DNA of 64,000 nt. It comes from Brumimicrobium oceani (GTDB lineage: Bacteria > Bacteroidota > Bacteroidia > Flavobacteriales_D > Crocinitomicaceae). The stretch is from NCBI RefSeq assembly GCF_003143775.1, contig NZ_QFRJ01000002.1, positions 1-64,000 on the forward strand. Reading direction: 5' to 3'. The position numbers were made by a program, and so were the translations under genes. Below are positions 36,391 through 44,511 of this stretch, piece by piece (positions within the stretch are counted from its first letter, which is position 1; each line of letters begins with the position of its first letter). The notes under the pieces were generated by a model that did no database searches, was not told where the DNA came from, and saw only the letters and a program-made list of their open reading frames with translations.

Positions 36391-36453
36391 TTGGGTCGAT
36401 TTCTTCTGTAAGTACTGATTTAATTGGATTTTACACCTTTTAAATCGACCCAA
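36391..36453. repeat. Perfect 12-bp inverted repeat between primase and integrase genes
   Basis: ttgggtcgattt (36391-36402) and its exact complement (36442-36453) are 39 bases apart, with further partial copies alongside (cttgggtc at 36383-36390, cctaaatcgatt near 36461). It lies in the only sizeable gap of the minus-strand operon. It could be a regulator or recombinase binding site, or a replication start used by the primase. Copy 2: 44411-44473. Confidence 0.5.
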
Positions 36454-36491
36454 AACCGAACCTAAATCGATTCATTCATAGATTATTCTCT

Positions 36492-39041
36492 TTATAACTG
36501 GGTTAATTGATTCTTGAGATTGTCCTTGATGCGCTGTTTTAAAGCCGTATTATCATCCCAGTAACTGATCTTATATTTTGTTGCTCCATGCATTCCTGTT
36601 CCCTTTCTTTCGATATATTCTAACTCCAAAAGGTCATTTATAAAACGCTGCATTTGGGTTTTACTAATTCTTAGATCCTGGCGGATTTCTCGCTGTGTAA
36701 ATTCATATTCCTTTCCTCTGGTTTCTACATACGCTTTCAGATCCTCATAAAAAAGCCTTAGACTCCCATCCAGTTCATCCACTTTTAAGATGATGCTATC
36801 AAACATAATTTCAATTGCGATTTGAAGATCTTCTTTTGCTGTAATAAGGCGTTCTTGTTTGTCTTTCTTGCGCTGATACTGGTTGAGTAGCGTAATTTGC
36901 TTTACAAAGCTTTGAAAGTTACTGTTGAGTCTTCGGATTTTAAAAGCTTGCTCTGGTAATTTTATTTTACTGGCAAAAGGATTAATAACTTCCATTGGTT
37001 TTAATAATCGGATACAGTTCTGCAGGAGCGTTTGAATTTTATCTTTTTGATTGGTTTTTATTTCTCCTGCTGCACTTCTGTTTTGATAATCTATAATTTT
37101 GGCCGTCTGTTCCTTACTTTCATCCACCGCTATCACAAAACAACGGCTTAGATTATCCTCATAAATTGCGCCTCTTGTTGTGGCTGCCATACTGCTAATT
37201 GGACCTTTTACAACTCTAATTTGAGTTCTGTAACTTCCATATTCAGTATCTTTTGCACTCACAGAACTTCTTAACTCATCATTACTTTGAAGTTCTCTAA
37301 AAGCAAGCTCAGCTTCATCCTTTAAGCCGTCATAATCTTCAATAACCACCAGTTTATTTTGCAGATCATACTCTCCATAATTATAAAAACTGCTCTCGGT
37401 AACTCTGGTTAAACGAATCACGTTTTCGAGTGGCATAAAATCCGTAATTTGTCTTACAAGATGCGTTTTCCCACTTCCAGAACTTCCCTGAACTAAAGCA
37501 TGGAGTGTGTTTTCAAATTTATGACTGACTGCAATACAAAATAAAAATACTCGGTTTCCCTGTTCTCCAATTACTCCAGACTGACCAATAAGCTGATTAA
37601 TCTTTTGGATCAGATCATCGCTTTTCAAAAGCTTAAAAGCTTCCTCTTTCTCATCTTCAGGAACTACATAATGCTTTTCCTGTTCCTTTTCTTCTTTCTC
37701 TTTTATTTCTTGTTCTCTATATTCATCCAGCAGATCTGCTAAGTAATTTAAATCTTGTTCCAATAAATCTGCTCTTAATTCCAATTTTTCAGAAGCTTCT
37801 CTAGCCGTTTTTTCTACTTGTTTATCTTCGTATAAATCCAGTCTTACACGGCTCTTTTTCCTTGTTTCAAGGTGGATAATATGTAAACTGATTACAAGTC
37901 TGTCCAGCCCGTTTTTGGCTATTCCTCCCTTGATTTCATATTTAGCCGTATCGGTTTGGTATTTTAAATTGTATTTGTGATTTGTATCGAGTTTGTAAGT
38001 GTTTTGGGTAGATTCAGGTAGTTTTTTGTTTTCAACTGTTTCTTGCTCTTTTGAAAGCGTGTCTCCCGAAGTGTCGGGATCGACTGAAAAGAAAAAAGAT
38101 TCAGCTTTATTGATTAAATCAGAGAAAATTCCCTTATCATGACTTCCAGAAAGTTCATTTATATCTGTTCCTTCAGGAGTTTGAACGATTCTAATTGTGG
38201 TTTCTGAAAACAAGCTTTTTAAATACTTCGCATGCTTTAAATTGGCTTCTTTTCCTGACGGATCGCCATCAAAGAACAAAATAAGTTCCTCTAAACTTTC
38301 GATTTGTTGGATGGCGTGAATATGTTCAGCTGTAAGGCCGTTTGTGCCGTAAAGCGATAGTAAAGCAAAGCTTTCTGTAATCTCCTTATTATTTAAAAGT
38401 GAAGCCGTATCAATTACACTTTCGGTTAAAATCAGTTTTTTTGTTCCTCTATTTGGATAGCCTGGATAAAGTCCAATTCTGTTTTTACTATAAAAATGAT
38501 TTCCTCCAGTTGTTCTTACTGATCTGCCATACAAAGAGACAATGTCTCCCTTTTCATTTTTCAAAGGAAAAGTAATGCAACCACGTAAATAATTAAACCT
38601 TGAACTTTTAAAAGCATTGTAACCGACTTCAAGACTCTTCCAATCAAGATTTCGGCTTTCTGCATATTTTCTTGCTGTGCTACTGGCTAGAAAACTGCTT
38701 TGCATTTGTTGGAAGTCGCTTTGGTAGTTTGGTTTTGTTGCGGTTTGGGATTGGGTTAAATTTTCTTGATTTACTTCTCCAGTTCTCTCTTGTAACCAAT
38801 CCAAAGCTTTAGGAAGTTCTAAAGATTTGTATTTCTTCACCAGTTCCACTACATCCATTGTTCCTGCCGAACAATTCCCACTAAAACACGTAACAATTTG
38901 CTTTTCTTTAGAAAACTGAAAGCTTGGTGTTTTATCATTGTGAAAAGGACAATGCGCTTTTCCATGCTTATCGATTTTTATTCCAAGCTCTTCTCCGATC
39001 TGTAGAATGTCGAGTTTGCTTTTGAGGGATGGGATGTTCAT
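36492..39041 (-). CDS. Primase (CHC2-TOPRIM) fused to a P-loop ATPase
   Basis: An 849-aa protein. Residues 31-57 form a DnaG-type zinc finger (CPFH, then TCFSGNC). Residues about 200-275 are a TOPRIM domain with acidic TESVID and FFDGDPSG. Residues about 430-458 are a charged coiled coil. Residues about 495-640 are an ATPase with Walker A GSSGSGKT (519-526) and Walker B VVIEDYDG. The C-terminus (about 770-835) looks like a winged helix. Primase-ATPase fusions are typical of replicating mobile elements and phage satellites, so the excised element probably replicates itself. The promoter faces the XRE gene. Confidence 0.85.
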   Translation of the reverse strand: MNIPSLKSKLDILQIGEELGIKIDKHGKAHCPFHNDKTPSFQFSKEKQIVTCFSGNCSAGTMDVVELVKKYKSLELPKALDWLQERTGEVNQENLTQSQTATKPNYQSDFQQMQSSFLASSTARKYAESRNLDWKSLEVGYNAFKSSRFNYLRGCITFPLKNEKGDIVSLYGRSVRTTGGNHFYSKNRIGLYPGYPNRGTKKLILTESVIDTASLLNNKEITESFALLSLYGTNGLTAEHIHAIQQIESLEELILFFDGDPSGKEANLKHAKYLKSLFSETTIRIVQTPEGTDINELSGSHDKGIFSDLINKAESFFFSVDPDTSGDTLSKEQETVENKKLPESTQNTYKLDTNHKYNLKYQTDTAKYEIKGGIAKNGLDRLVISLHIIHLETRKKSRVRLDLYEDKQVEKTAREASEKLELRADLLEQDLNYLADLLDEYREQEIKEKEEKEQEKHYVVPEDEKEEAFKLLKSDDLIQKINQLIGQSGVIGEQGNRVFLFCIAVSHKFENTLHALVQGSSGSGKTHLVRQITDFMPLENVIRLTRVTESSFYNYGEYDLQNKLVVIEDYDGLKDEAELAFRELQSNDELRSSVSAKDTEYGSYRTQIRVVKGPISSMAATTRGAIYEDNLSRCFVIAVDESKEQTAKIIDYQNRSAAGEIKTNQKDKIQTLLQNCIRLLKPMEVINPFASKIKLPEQAFKIRRLNSNFQSFVKQITLLNQYQRKKDKQERLITAKEDLQIAIEIMFDSIILKVDELDGSLRLFYEDLKAYVETRGKEYEFTQREIRQDLRISKTQMQRFINDLLELEYIERKGTGMHGATKYKISYWDDNTALKQRIKDNLKNQLTQL

Positions 39042-39075
39042 TTGAAAAATATTTTAATTTATTTTTTATGTAACT

Positions 39076-39184
39076 ATTAGACGCAAAAATAGATTATATT
39101 TCCAAAACAACAAGTAATTATCTTATTTTTTATCGTCTAATAATGCCGTATATTTGTAAGGAATTAAGATTAATAGACGCAAAA
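39076..39184. promoter_or_regulatory. Divergent promoters with three repressor-like operators
   Basis: The motif attagacg(caaaa) occurs at 39076-39088 (direct), 39134-39141 (inverted, cgtctaat) and 39172-39184 (direct, aatagacgcaaaa). The first overlaps a TATTTTTG -7 box for the primase (39084-39091, minus). The other two flank TATATTTG (39149-39156), the -7 box for the XRE gene. The layout resembles a phage-type switch controlled by the XRE protein. Copy 2: 47096-47204. Confidence 0.6.
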
Positions 39185-39194
39185 CAGGCTTATT

Positions 39195-39533
39195 ATGGAT
39201 AAAATAGCGATAGTAATGACCAATCTTAGAAAGGAAAAAGGATGGTCGCAAACAGATTTAGCTAATCAAAGCACAGTATCTCGTGAAATGATTAGTAAAT
39301 ACGAAAGAGGGATTGCCATTCCTTCAGTAGATGCTGCAAAAAAGATTGCTGATGCTTTTGATGTTTCACTAGATTATTTAGTTGGAGAAGGCATCAATGC
39401 ATCTTTTGACAAAAGCACATTAAAACGATTACAGGAAATTCAAAATATGAAACCCGACTTTAGAACACATCTCTTTTCTGTGATTGATTCAGTGATTAGA
39501 GATTATAAAACTCGTCAAAACTACGCATCATGA
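39195..39533 (+). CDS. XRE-family transcriptional regulator
   Basis: A 112-aa protein with an N-terminal helix-turn-helix (residues about 5-60: NLRKEKGWSQTDLANQSTVS, then REMISKYERGIAIPS) and a short helical C-terminus for dimerisation. It is divergent from the primase gene, and three operator-like motifs lie between. It overlaps the following antitoxin gene by 4 bases (ATGA). It may control both the toxin operon and element replication. Confidence 0.85.
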   Translation: MDKIAIVMTNLRKEKGWSQTDLANQSTVSREMISKYERGIAIPSVDAAKKIADAFDVSLDYLVGEGINASFDKSTLKRLQEIQNMKPDFRTHLFSVIDSVIRDYKTRQNYAS

Positions 39534-39739
39534 AACAAATCACTTTAAATATCGATGAAACCAAGTTTAAAGCCTTTTTAAGCTTTATCAAGACCCTTGA
39601 CTATGTTTCGGTATCGGATGAAATAGATATTCCTATAGAACAGCAACAAGAAGCTGAGAGGCGATTAAAACTTGTAGAGGAAGGCAAAATGAAAACAAGA
39701 AGCTGGAGTGAAGCCAAACAAGATATTTTTAAACGATAA
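39530..39739 (+). CDS. Small antitoxin-like protein
   Basis: A 69-aa protein starting MKQITLNIDETKFKAFLSFI, a pattern seen in antitoxins paired with ParE/RelE toxins in Bacteroidota; its C-terminal half is charged (RRLKLVEEGKMKTRSWSE). It overlaps the XRE gene by 4 bases and the toxin gene by 1 base, which indicates tight coupling. The assignment relies on size, order and the N-terminal pattern. Confidence 0.7.
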   Translation: MKQITLNIDETKFKAFLSFIKTLDYVSVSDEIDIPIEQQQEAERRLKLVEEGKMKTRSWSEAKQDIFKR

Positions 39740-40032
39740 TGGAGTATTCTTTATCTATTTCAGAAGCTGCCGAGCTCGATATCAGAGATGCTTTTCTTTG
39801 GTATGAAGATCAAAAAGACAACCTAGGTCTCACCTTTGAAAAACACATCTCTAAAACCATCCAAAATATTCAGAAAAATCCTTTGAAGATTCAAATTCGG
39901 TACAATCAAACCAGAGTCGCTTTTTTAAAGAAATTTCCCTACGGTGTGCATTTTAATATCATTGAGAATGAAATCATTATTGTTGCTATTTTTCATACTT
40001 CTAGAAGTCCACAGAAGTGGAGTAAAAGGTAA
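39739..40032 (+). CDS. ParE/RelE-superfamily toxin
   Basis: A 97-aa protein with the ParE/RelE fold pattern: ISEAAELDIRDAFLWYEDQK at the N-terminus, then IRYNQTRVAFLKKFPYGVHF and IIIVAIFHTSRSPQKW at the C-terminus, where basic residues end the fold. The likely target is gyrase (ParE) or ribosome-bound mRNA (RelE); the sequence does not decide. It forms a three-gene unit with the antitoxin and the XRE gene and may stabilise the element. A hairpin follows at once. Confidence 0.82.
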   Translation: MEYSLSISEAAELDIRDAFLWYEDQKDNLGLTFEKHISKTIQNIQKNPLKIQIRYNQTRVAFLKKFPYGVHFNIIENEIIIVAIFHTSRSPQKWSKR

Positions 40033-40083
40033 GCCCAAGGCCACGAGAAGCTGCGCTAATTCTCGCGGCAGCTTGGGGGCTTT
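40031..40083 (+). terminator. Palindromic repeat acting as toxin-operon terminator
   Basis: The imperfect hairpin from aagcccaaggccacgagaag to gcagcttgggggcttt overlaps the toxin stop codon and ends in a short T-run. Near-identical sequence occurs at 31977-32024. It may be a terminator, a mobile palindrome, or both. Confidence 0.6.
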
Positions 40084-40098
40084 GTAATTTGATGCAAA

Positions 40099-40599
40099 CT
40101 AATTATCACCCGTTATACTCTTCAGTAGCGAATTTTTGTTATCATGAACATGTAATAAATGTTTGAACATTAATCTACTTTTATTTCCCTTAATATTTAA
40201 TAAGTAATAACCTTCAAGCTTATCGATACCTGTTGCGGTAGGAACATAATTGTAAGTCCAAAATAAAGTACTGTCGACCTTAATATTAATACCACCCTCT
40301 ATATTAACAGATAACGAAAGGTTGTCAACATCCTGTATTCCAAGAGTACCATAAATCTTTACTGTGTCTCCCAAAATATAATCTATACTTCGAGATAAGG
40401 TTATGGGCACTAAATTCCCTTCAGAGTTAAATTTGTCCGTAATCCATACATTATTATCAATAATATGATTCAAGCTGTCATTCTTCGATTTGAGTAAAGT
40501 AATTTGTTTCTGTAAGGCTTTGTTTTTTTCTAAAGACCCTGAACAACTTATTACTGAAAATCCTAAAATCACCAGTAAGCTGAATGAAATATTTCTCAT
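40099..40599 (-). CDS. Lipoprotein downstream of RHS tail 1; possible immunity protein
   Basis: A 166-aa lipoprotein (signal FSLLVILGFSVISC, Cys19), then a short coiled coil (KALQKQITLLKSKND) and a beta-rich domain. No family is recognised. It starts 9 bases after the RHS-tail gene on the same strand. In RHS-type polymorphic toxin loci the small gene after the tail often encodes immunity. That function is only inferred here. Confidence 0.6.
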   Translation of the reverse strand: MRNISFSLLVILGFSVISCSGSLEKNKALQKQITLLKSKNDSLNHIIDNNVWITDKFNSEGNLVPITLSRSIDYILGDTVKIYGTLGIQDVDNLSLSVNIEGGINIKVDSTLFWTYNYVPTATGIDKLEGYYLLNIKGNKSRLMFKHLLHVHDNKNSLLKSITGDN

Positions 40600-40608
40600 A
40601 TGTTTTTT

Positions 40609-41637
40609 TTATTTTACTCTATTGGAAACCTTATGTTCCTCACCTTTTTTAACTTTTGTTGAATCAATTTTCGAATCTCGACCAGCCGGAGTAATCCACG
40701 TATGCTTTTGTTTTACCCAAATACTATCATTATTAACTCCATTGCTTGGGCTCTCACCACTAGAACTTGAAGAAGCAGAACCACTTCCCGTGCCTCCACC
40801 TCCATCAAGCGGAACAAGTTCATTCAAATCTTGAACCATATCTACGATATCCTTTATTTTATCCGCATCATCACTCCCTAAACTTCCGTTCTTTAATGCA
40901 CCTAATGCATCAAGTAAATCTCCTATGTCTCGACTCTCAACATCATTTTCTGATATCGTTTTTGTGGGGGAAGCTCCGCCATCATCTGAGGTCAACCTAA
41001 ATCCACCAGGTTGTGTTTCTGGAGATAAACCAACTCCCCACGTCCAACCATCAGCTTCATCCTTTATATATCCATTTGGTTTTACATTTGAAGATCCATA
41101 AGAAAGATCAAAATCTTTTATTCCATCCTCATATAGAATTTCATAATTGGTCGTAATAGAAGTCGTTCCATCCTGATGCTGTGTGATTGTTTTAACAGTT
41201 CTGAAATCATAATAATTATTGGAATGAACATCTTTAGAACTACCGAATGCTATTATCTTAGTCGAGTGAGCTGTAAGAACATCCAAACGAGTTGTTTTAC
41301 CTGTCTTTTCGTTAGTAATTATATAAGATAAATATTCATCATTACCATCTGGATCAGTATACATTAAAGGATTGTTTTTAAAAGCTTGATAAGGTGATAA
41401 AAATGGTTTTTTACCTTCTAACGCATCTCTACTTAACCATCTCCCCACTCTTGGGTCATAAATCCTGGCCCCAAAATCATAGCTATTTCCTTCACCTTTA
41501 ATGTTATCATCTTTCTCCATCCCATTGAAGCCATAACGGTATGAACCCACACAACTAATTCCGCTGACATTCAAATTATTACACACCACTTTTAGTGGTG
41601 ATAAAGTTTCGTTATATGTCAGTTTCTTGCATCCCAT
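40609..41637 (-). CDS. Short RHS-core protein with tail 1, intact at the internal junction
   Basis: A 342-aa protein: N-terminal [18 protein letters not shown], core GSYRYGFNGMEKDDNIKGEG and IYDPRVGRWLSRDALEG (about 40-85), then an unrecognised tail with a Gly/Ser linker (GGGGTGSGSASSSSSG, about 285-300) and a basic C-terminus. The N-terminal 37 codons come from element copy 2 and the rest from copy 1, so this gene spans the unit junction. The same junction would exist in a circular form of the element. The product may be a toxin, but no catalytic motif is visible. Confidence 0.75.
   Translation of the reverse strand: MGCKKLTYNETLSPLKVVCNNLNVSGISCVGSYRYGFNGMEKDDNIKGEGNSYDFGARIYDPRVGRWLSRDALEGKKPFLSPYQAFKNNPLMYTDPDGNDEYLSYIITNEKTGKTTRLDVLTAHSTKIIAFGSSKDVHSNNYYDFRTVKTITQHQDGTTSITTNYEILYEDGIKDFDLSYGSSNVKPNGYIKDEADGWTWGVGLSPETQPGGFRLTSDDGGASPTKTISENDVESRDIGDLLDALGALKNGSLGSDDADKIKDIVDMVQDLNELVPLDGGGGTGSGSASSSSSGESPSNGVNNDSIWVKQKHTWITPAGRDSKIDSTKVKKGEEHKVSNRVK
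41527..41549. repeat. RHS-motif core repeat, internal junction
   Basis: Identical to the left junction core. It joins the two copies and equals the junction expected in a circularised element (attP-like). Confidence 0.75.
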
Positions 41638-41657
41638 TGAGAACTCTAAATTAAGTG

Positions 41658-41697
41658 TTTTTTTCTTTCAAATGAAAATTCTAGTGAAAGAAAAAAA
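41658..41697. terminator. Bidirectional terminator-like hairpin, copy 2
   Basis: Same 13-bp stem as at 33638-33677, between the internal RHS start and the second non-coding region. Confidence 0.5.
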
Positions 41698-41699
41698 AT

Positions 41700-42420
41700 C
41701 ACGCCTGGGATAACAGCTCTTTGACGATGTTTAATAAACTCTTCACAGAGAAAGTTTATTAAAAAAGGAGAAGTCTGGAGCCAGGAAGATCTTAGTTAAA
41801 AAAGAAAAAATTGTTTATTCAACATTGACGAAGAGCCGCCCTCGGCAGGAGCCTGCAGAGCAACCTACCTGAGCTAAGCGAAGGGAAAAAACATCTGATA
41901 AGCGGAGTGTGTTCCGACTATGGAGTTTACGCAATAGAAGTGGCAAAACGAAGCTGCGAACGCACGCGAATGGAGTGAGGGTGGAAGTTGCAGAAGTTTT
42001 GAGGAGTTCCGACGATAAACGCAACGACCTATGTTGCGTGCAAAAAATGCACAAGTTTACGAGCATTTTTTTGTAGACAACACAAGGCTGTGGCGTGATT
42101 TTTTTGTATTCCATTGAAAGAAAAAAGACCAACTTTTAGGAACGAAGAAGTTGGGCTAAATTGACTTTACAAAAAGCATGACACAGCCGAAGCCCGAAGC
42201 GACTCAGCGGTGAGCCAAACAAGAAGTGGCGGTGGATGTAAGCTGTATTGAGGCACGAAAATACGGCTTGCAGACAAAGTAGCCATGAATGACGAGCGCA
42301 CGCAACGTAATGAATAAAACAAGTGAAGTGAAGCAATGCTTGCAAAAGCTTTGTGTAACGAAACGACAAAAACAAGGGCGAAAGCGCAGCGAAGCTCTGT
42401 ATTACCCTTGTTTTTGTGTT
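41700..42420 (+). ncRNA. Candidate large structured non-coding RNA, copy 2
   Basis: Same sequence as 33680-34400, including the boxA-like GCTCTTTGA (41716-41724) and all listed stems. It adds no independent evidence, because the copies do not differ. Confidence 0.45.
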
Positions 42421-42471
42421 TTATGAATAAAGTGAGTACGTGAGGAATACCATATTTCCCCCGTTTTTTCT

Positions 42472-42642
42472 TTAGCTATTCCTTTCATTCGAAGCCTTTT
42501 TCTTAGCATCTTCTCTAAACATTTTCTGTAATCGCAAAACTTTCTCTGCCGTTTCATTTGGAATGTCAAACCAATGCTTAGAACCATCTTTTTTCAAAAT
42601 ATAAGCTCTTCTTGTGTTCTCTTCTGTTTTCATGTCTTTCAT
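42472..42642 (-). CDS. Small 56-aa protein, copy 2
   Basis: Same as the gene at 34452-34622, with the same ATGA overlap with the upstream recombinase stop. Highly charged, unknown function. Confidence 0.6.
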   Translation of the reverse strand: MKDMKTEENTRRAYILKKDGSKHWFDIPNETAEKVLRLQKMFREDAKKKASNERNS

Positions 42643-43496
42643 TTTAATGGATGATATTTTTGAACCTCCTTTTTTAACTCCTCAACGTTCGTTTGCTTAT
42701 ATTTCTCGGTAGCTGATGGATATTTATGGCCAGAAAAAACTTGAACAACTCTTAAATCATTTCCAGATTTTAAAAGATTGGTGATCACGCTTTGGCGGAT
42801 GGTTTTTGGATTTAGATTTCTGTCTAAAAATAAGTGCTTAAACGTTCCCACTAAATAACTGATTTGTTCTCCAGTTTCAGGGTTTCCGAGTTTGTTGATG
42901 ATTAAAATATTGGATTTTCTTTTTATGATTTTTGGTCTAACTTCAGTAATGTACTTATGAAAAATGAGGATCTGTTTAGATTTTAATTTCAAAGTTCTAC
43001 TGTTCAATTTTGAAGAAGATTTAATGTAAATTTCAGCCTTTTCTAAATCAAGATCTTTAAGTTCTATTCTTGTTAATTCTCCAGTTGTTAAGCCTTGATA
43101 AATCAGTAAACTTAAAACAACTTGATTCTTGGTTTTTAAATTAATATACCGCTCTTTTCTGTCTAAAAGCTGTTCTAATTCATCACTTGTAAATAAATCT
43201 TGAAGTTGGATATTTCTATTTTGTTTGTCTTTTAAATTGATAAACTTGCAAGGATGATCTTGCCGAAGGTCGGCAGCCACTAGAAAACTGTAATATTTCT
43301 TTAAGCTGTATAAAATCGTTCTTACGCTCTGCGGATTTTTATACTGTTCTCTTAGCTTTCCGATATAGTCCATAATATCGCTGTAAGTTGCTGTTTTATG
43401 GTTTGGATTTGCTTTTTGGTAAATCTGTATGTCTCGTAAATATCTATCTGCTGTGCCTTTAGTGTGGCGTTTATTTAAGTAGTCTTCTAGTTTCAT
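42639..43496 (-). CDS. Degenerate tyrosine recombinase-like protein, copy 2
   Basis: Same as 34619-35476: 285 aa, Thr137 in place of the first catalytic Arg and KTIRQ in place of HxLRH, with His257 and Tyr266 kept. Probably accessory to the intact recombinase upstream. Confidence 0.8.
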   Translation of the reverse strand: MKLEDYLNKRHTKGTADRYLRDIQIYQKANPNHKTATYSDIMDYIGKLREQYKNPQSVRTILYSLKKYYSFLVAADLRQDHPCKFINLKDKQNRNIQLQDLFTSDELEQLLDRKERYINLKTKNQVVLSLLIYQGLTTGELTRIELKDLDLEKAEIYIKSSSKLNSRTLKLKSKQILIFHKYITEVRPKIIKRKSNILIINKLGNPETGEQISYLVGTFKHLFLDRNLNPKTIRQSVITNLLKSGNDLRVVQVFSGHKYPSATEKYKQTNVEELKKEVQKYHPLK

Positions 43497-43511
43497 AGTT
43501 TATTGTTTTTC

Positions 43512-44393
43512 TTAAAGTTTATCCAATTGATTTTTACTCACTTTAGCATAAATCTGAGTGCTTTCTAAAAAGCTGTGTCCTAAAAAATCTCTTACGTTTT
43601 CTATGCTTAAACCATTCTCCAGTAAATGCGTAGCGATGGAATGGCGAAGACTGTGAAGGCTTATATTTCGACTTCGCTCAATATCCGCCTTCTCTAATTG
43701 TGCTTTATCTATCAACTCTTTCAGCGTTTTGACAAGCATTTTTGGATTTACTCTTCTGCCCATTTGTCCTGTTAGAAAAGCTGTTTCCCCTGGCTTTGAT
43801 CTGCGTTCTTTTAAAGCATAGTTTAGAAGGTCATTCTTTACGTTTTCACTCATTGGAACAACTCTTCTTTTTGCTCCCTTTCCTTCTCTAACATACAGAA
43901 GTGAACTCCTAAAGTGAACATCCTTTATATTCAAATTAATTCCTTCAGATCTTCTAAGGCCACAGCCGTAATAAATTCCCAAAACAGCTCTTTGCCAGTG
44001 ATTTTCGCAAGTCTCATAAAGCTCACCTACTTCCTTTAAACTTAAGATTTCTCTTGGCTTTGTTTTAGGCGCCTCGAACTCAAGACCGCTGATTGGATTC
44101 ATTTGTATTTTTCCGTTTGCTTCCAGCCATTTAAAGAACAGTTTTAAGCCGTAAATATGATGGTTAATGTGGTTTTCGCTCAGCGTTCCGGGTTTTCTTT
44201 TATTGGGCCTGGTTTGCAAATACTCATAATGGGTTTGGATTTGCTCGGAAGTGATTGCCGGTATATTTTTGATTTGCTGAACCTTTAAAAACTCCTTTAC
44301 GCAAGAGGGAAGCATTAAAACCGTGCTTTTAGAATAACCCAAACGCTCTAAATGACTTTTAAAATTTTTGACTGCCTTTTCAATTTCTTCCAT
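43512..44393 (-). CDS. Tyrosine recombinase / integrase, copy 2
   Basis: Same as 35492-36373: complete R-H-R-H-Y set (Arg147, His247, Arg250, His273, Tyr282 from the ATG at 44393). Either copy could supply the activity for both elements. Confidence 0.88.
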   Translation of the reverse strand: MEEIEKAVKNFKSHLERLGYSKSTVLMLPSCVKEFLKVQQIKNIPAITSEQIQTHYEYLQTRPNKRKPGTLSENHINHHIYGLKLFFKWLEANGKIQMNPISGLEFEAPKTKPREILSLKEVGELYETCENHWQRAVLGIYYGCGLRRSEGINLNIKDVHFRSSLLYVREGKGAKRRVVPMSENVKNDLLNYALKERRSKPGETAFLTGQMGRRVNPKMLVKTLKELIDKAQLEKADIERSRNISLHSLRHSIATHLLENGLSIENVRDFLGHSFLESTQIYAKVSKNQLDKL

Positions 44394-44410
44394 ACACACT
44401 TTCTTGGGTC

Positions 44411-44473
44411 TTGGGTCGATTTCTTCTGTAAGTACTGATTTAATTGGATTTTACACCTTTTAAATCGACCCAA
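44411..44473. repeat. Perfect 12-bp inverted repeat, copy 2
   Basis: Same as 36391-36453, between the primase and recombinase genes of the second unit. Confidence 0.5.
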
Positions 44474-44511
44474 AACCGAACCTAAATCGATTCATTCATA
44501 GATTATTCTCT

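Larger units (their letters stand above)
33507..41526 (-). mobile_element. Integrative element, tandem copy 1 (8,020 bp)
   Basis: The whole segment is repeated directly at 41527-49546 with an offset of exactly 8,020 bp; no difference was noticed in the predicted proteins or in the stretches compared. The flanks diverge immediately outside. Both ends lie in the core gaagccataacggta, which encodes YRYGF of the RHS motif on the minus strand. Contents: RHS N-terminal piece, structured non-coding region, 56-aa gene, two tyrosine recombinases, primase-ATPase, XRE regulator, antitoxin and toxin, lipoprotein and RHS tail 1. Integration at the RHS core by the recombinases is inferred. Confidence 0.8.
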
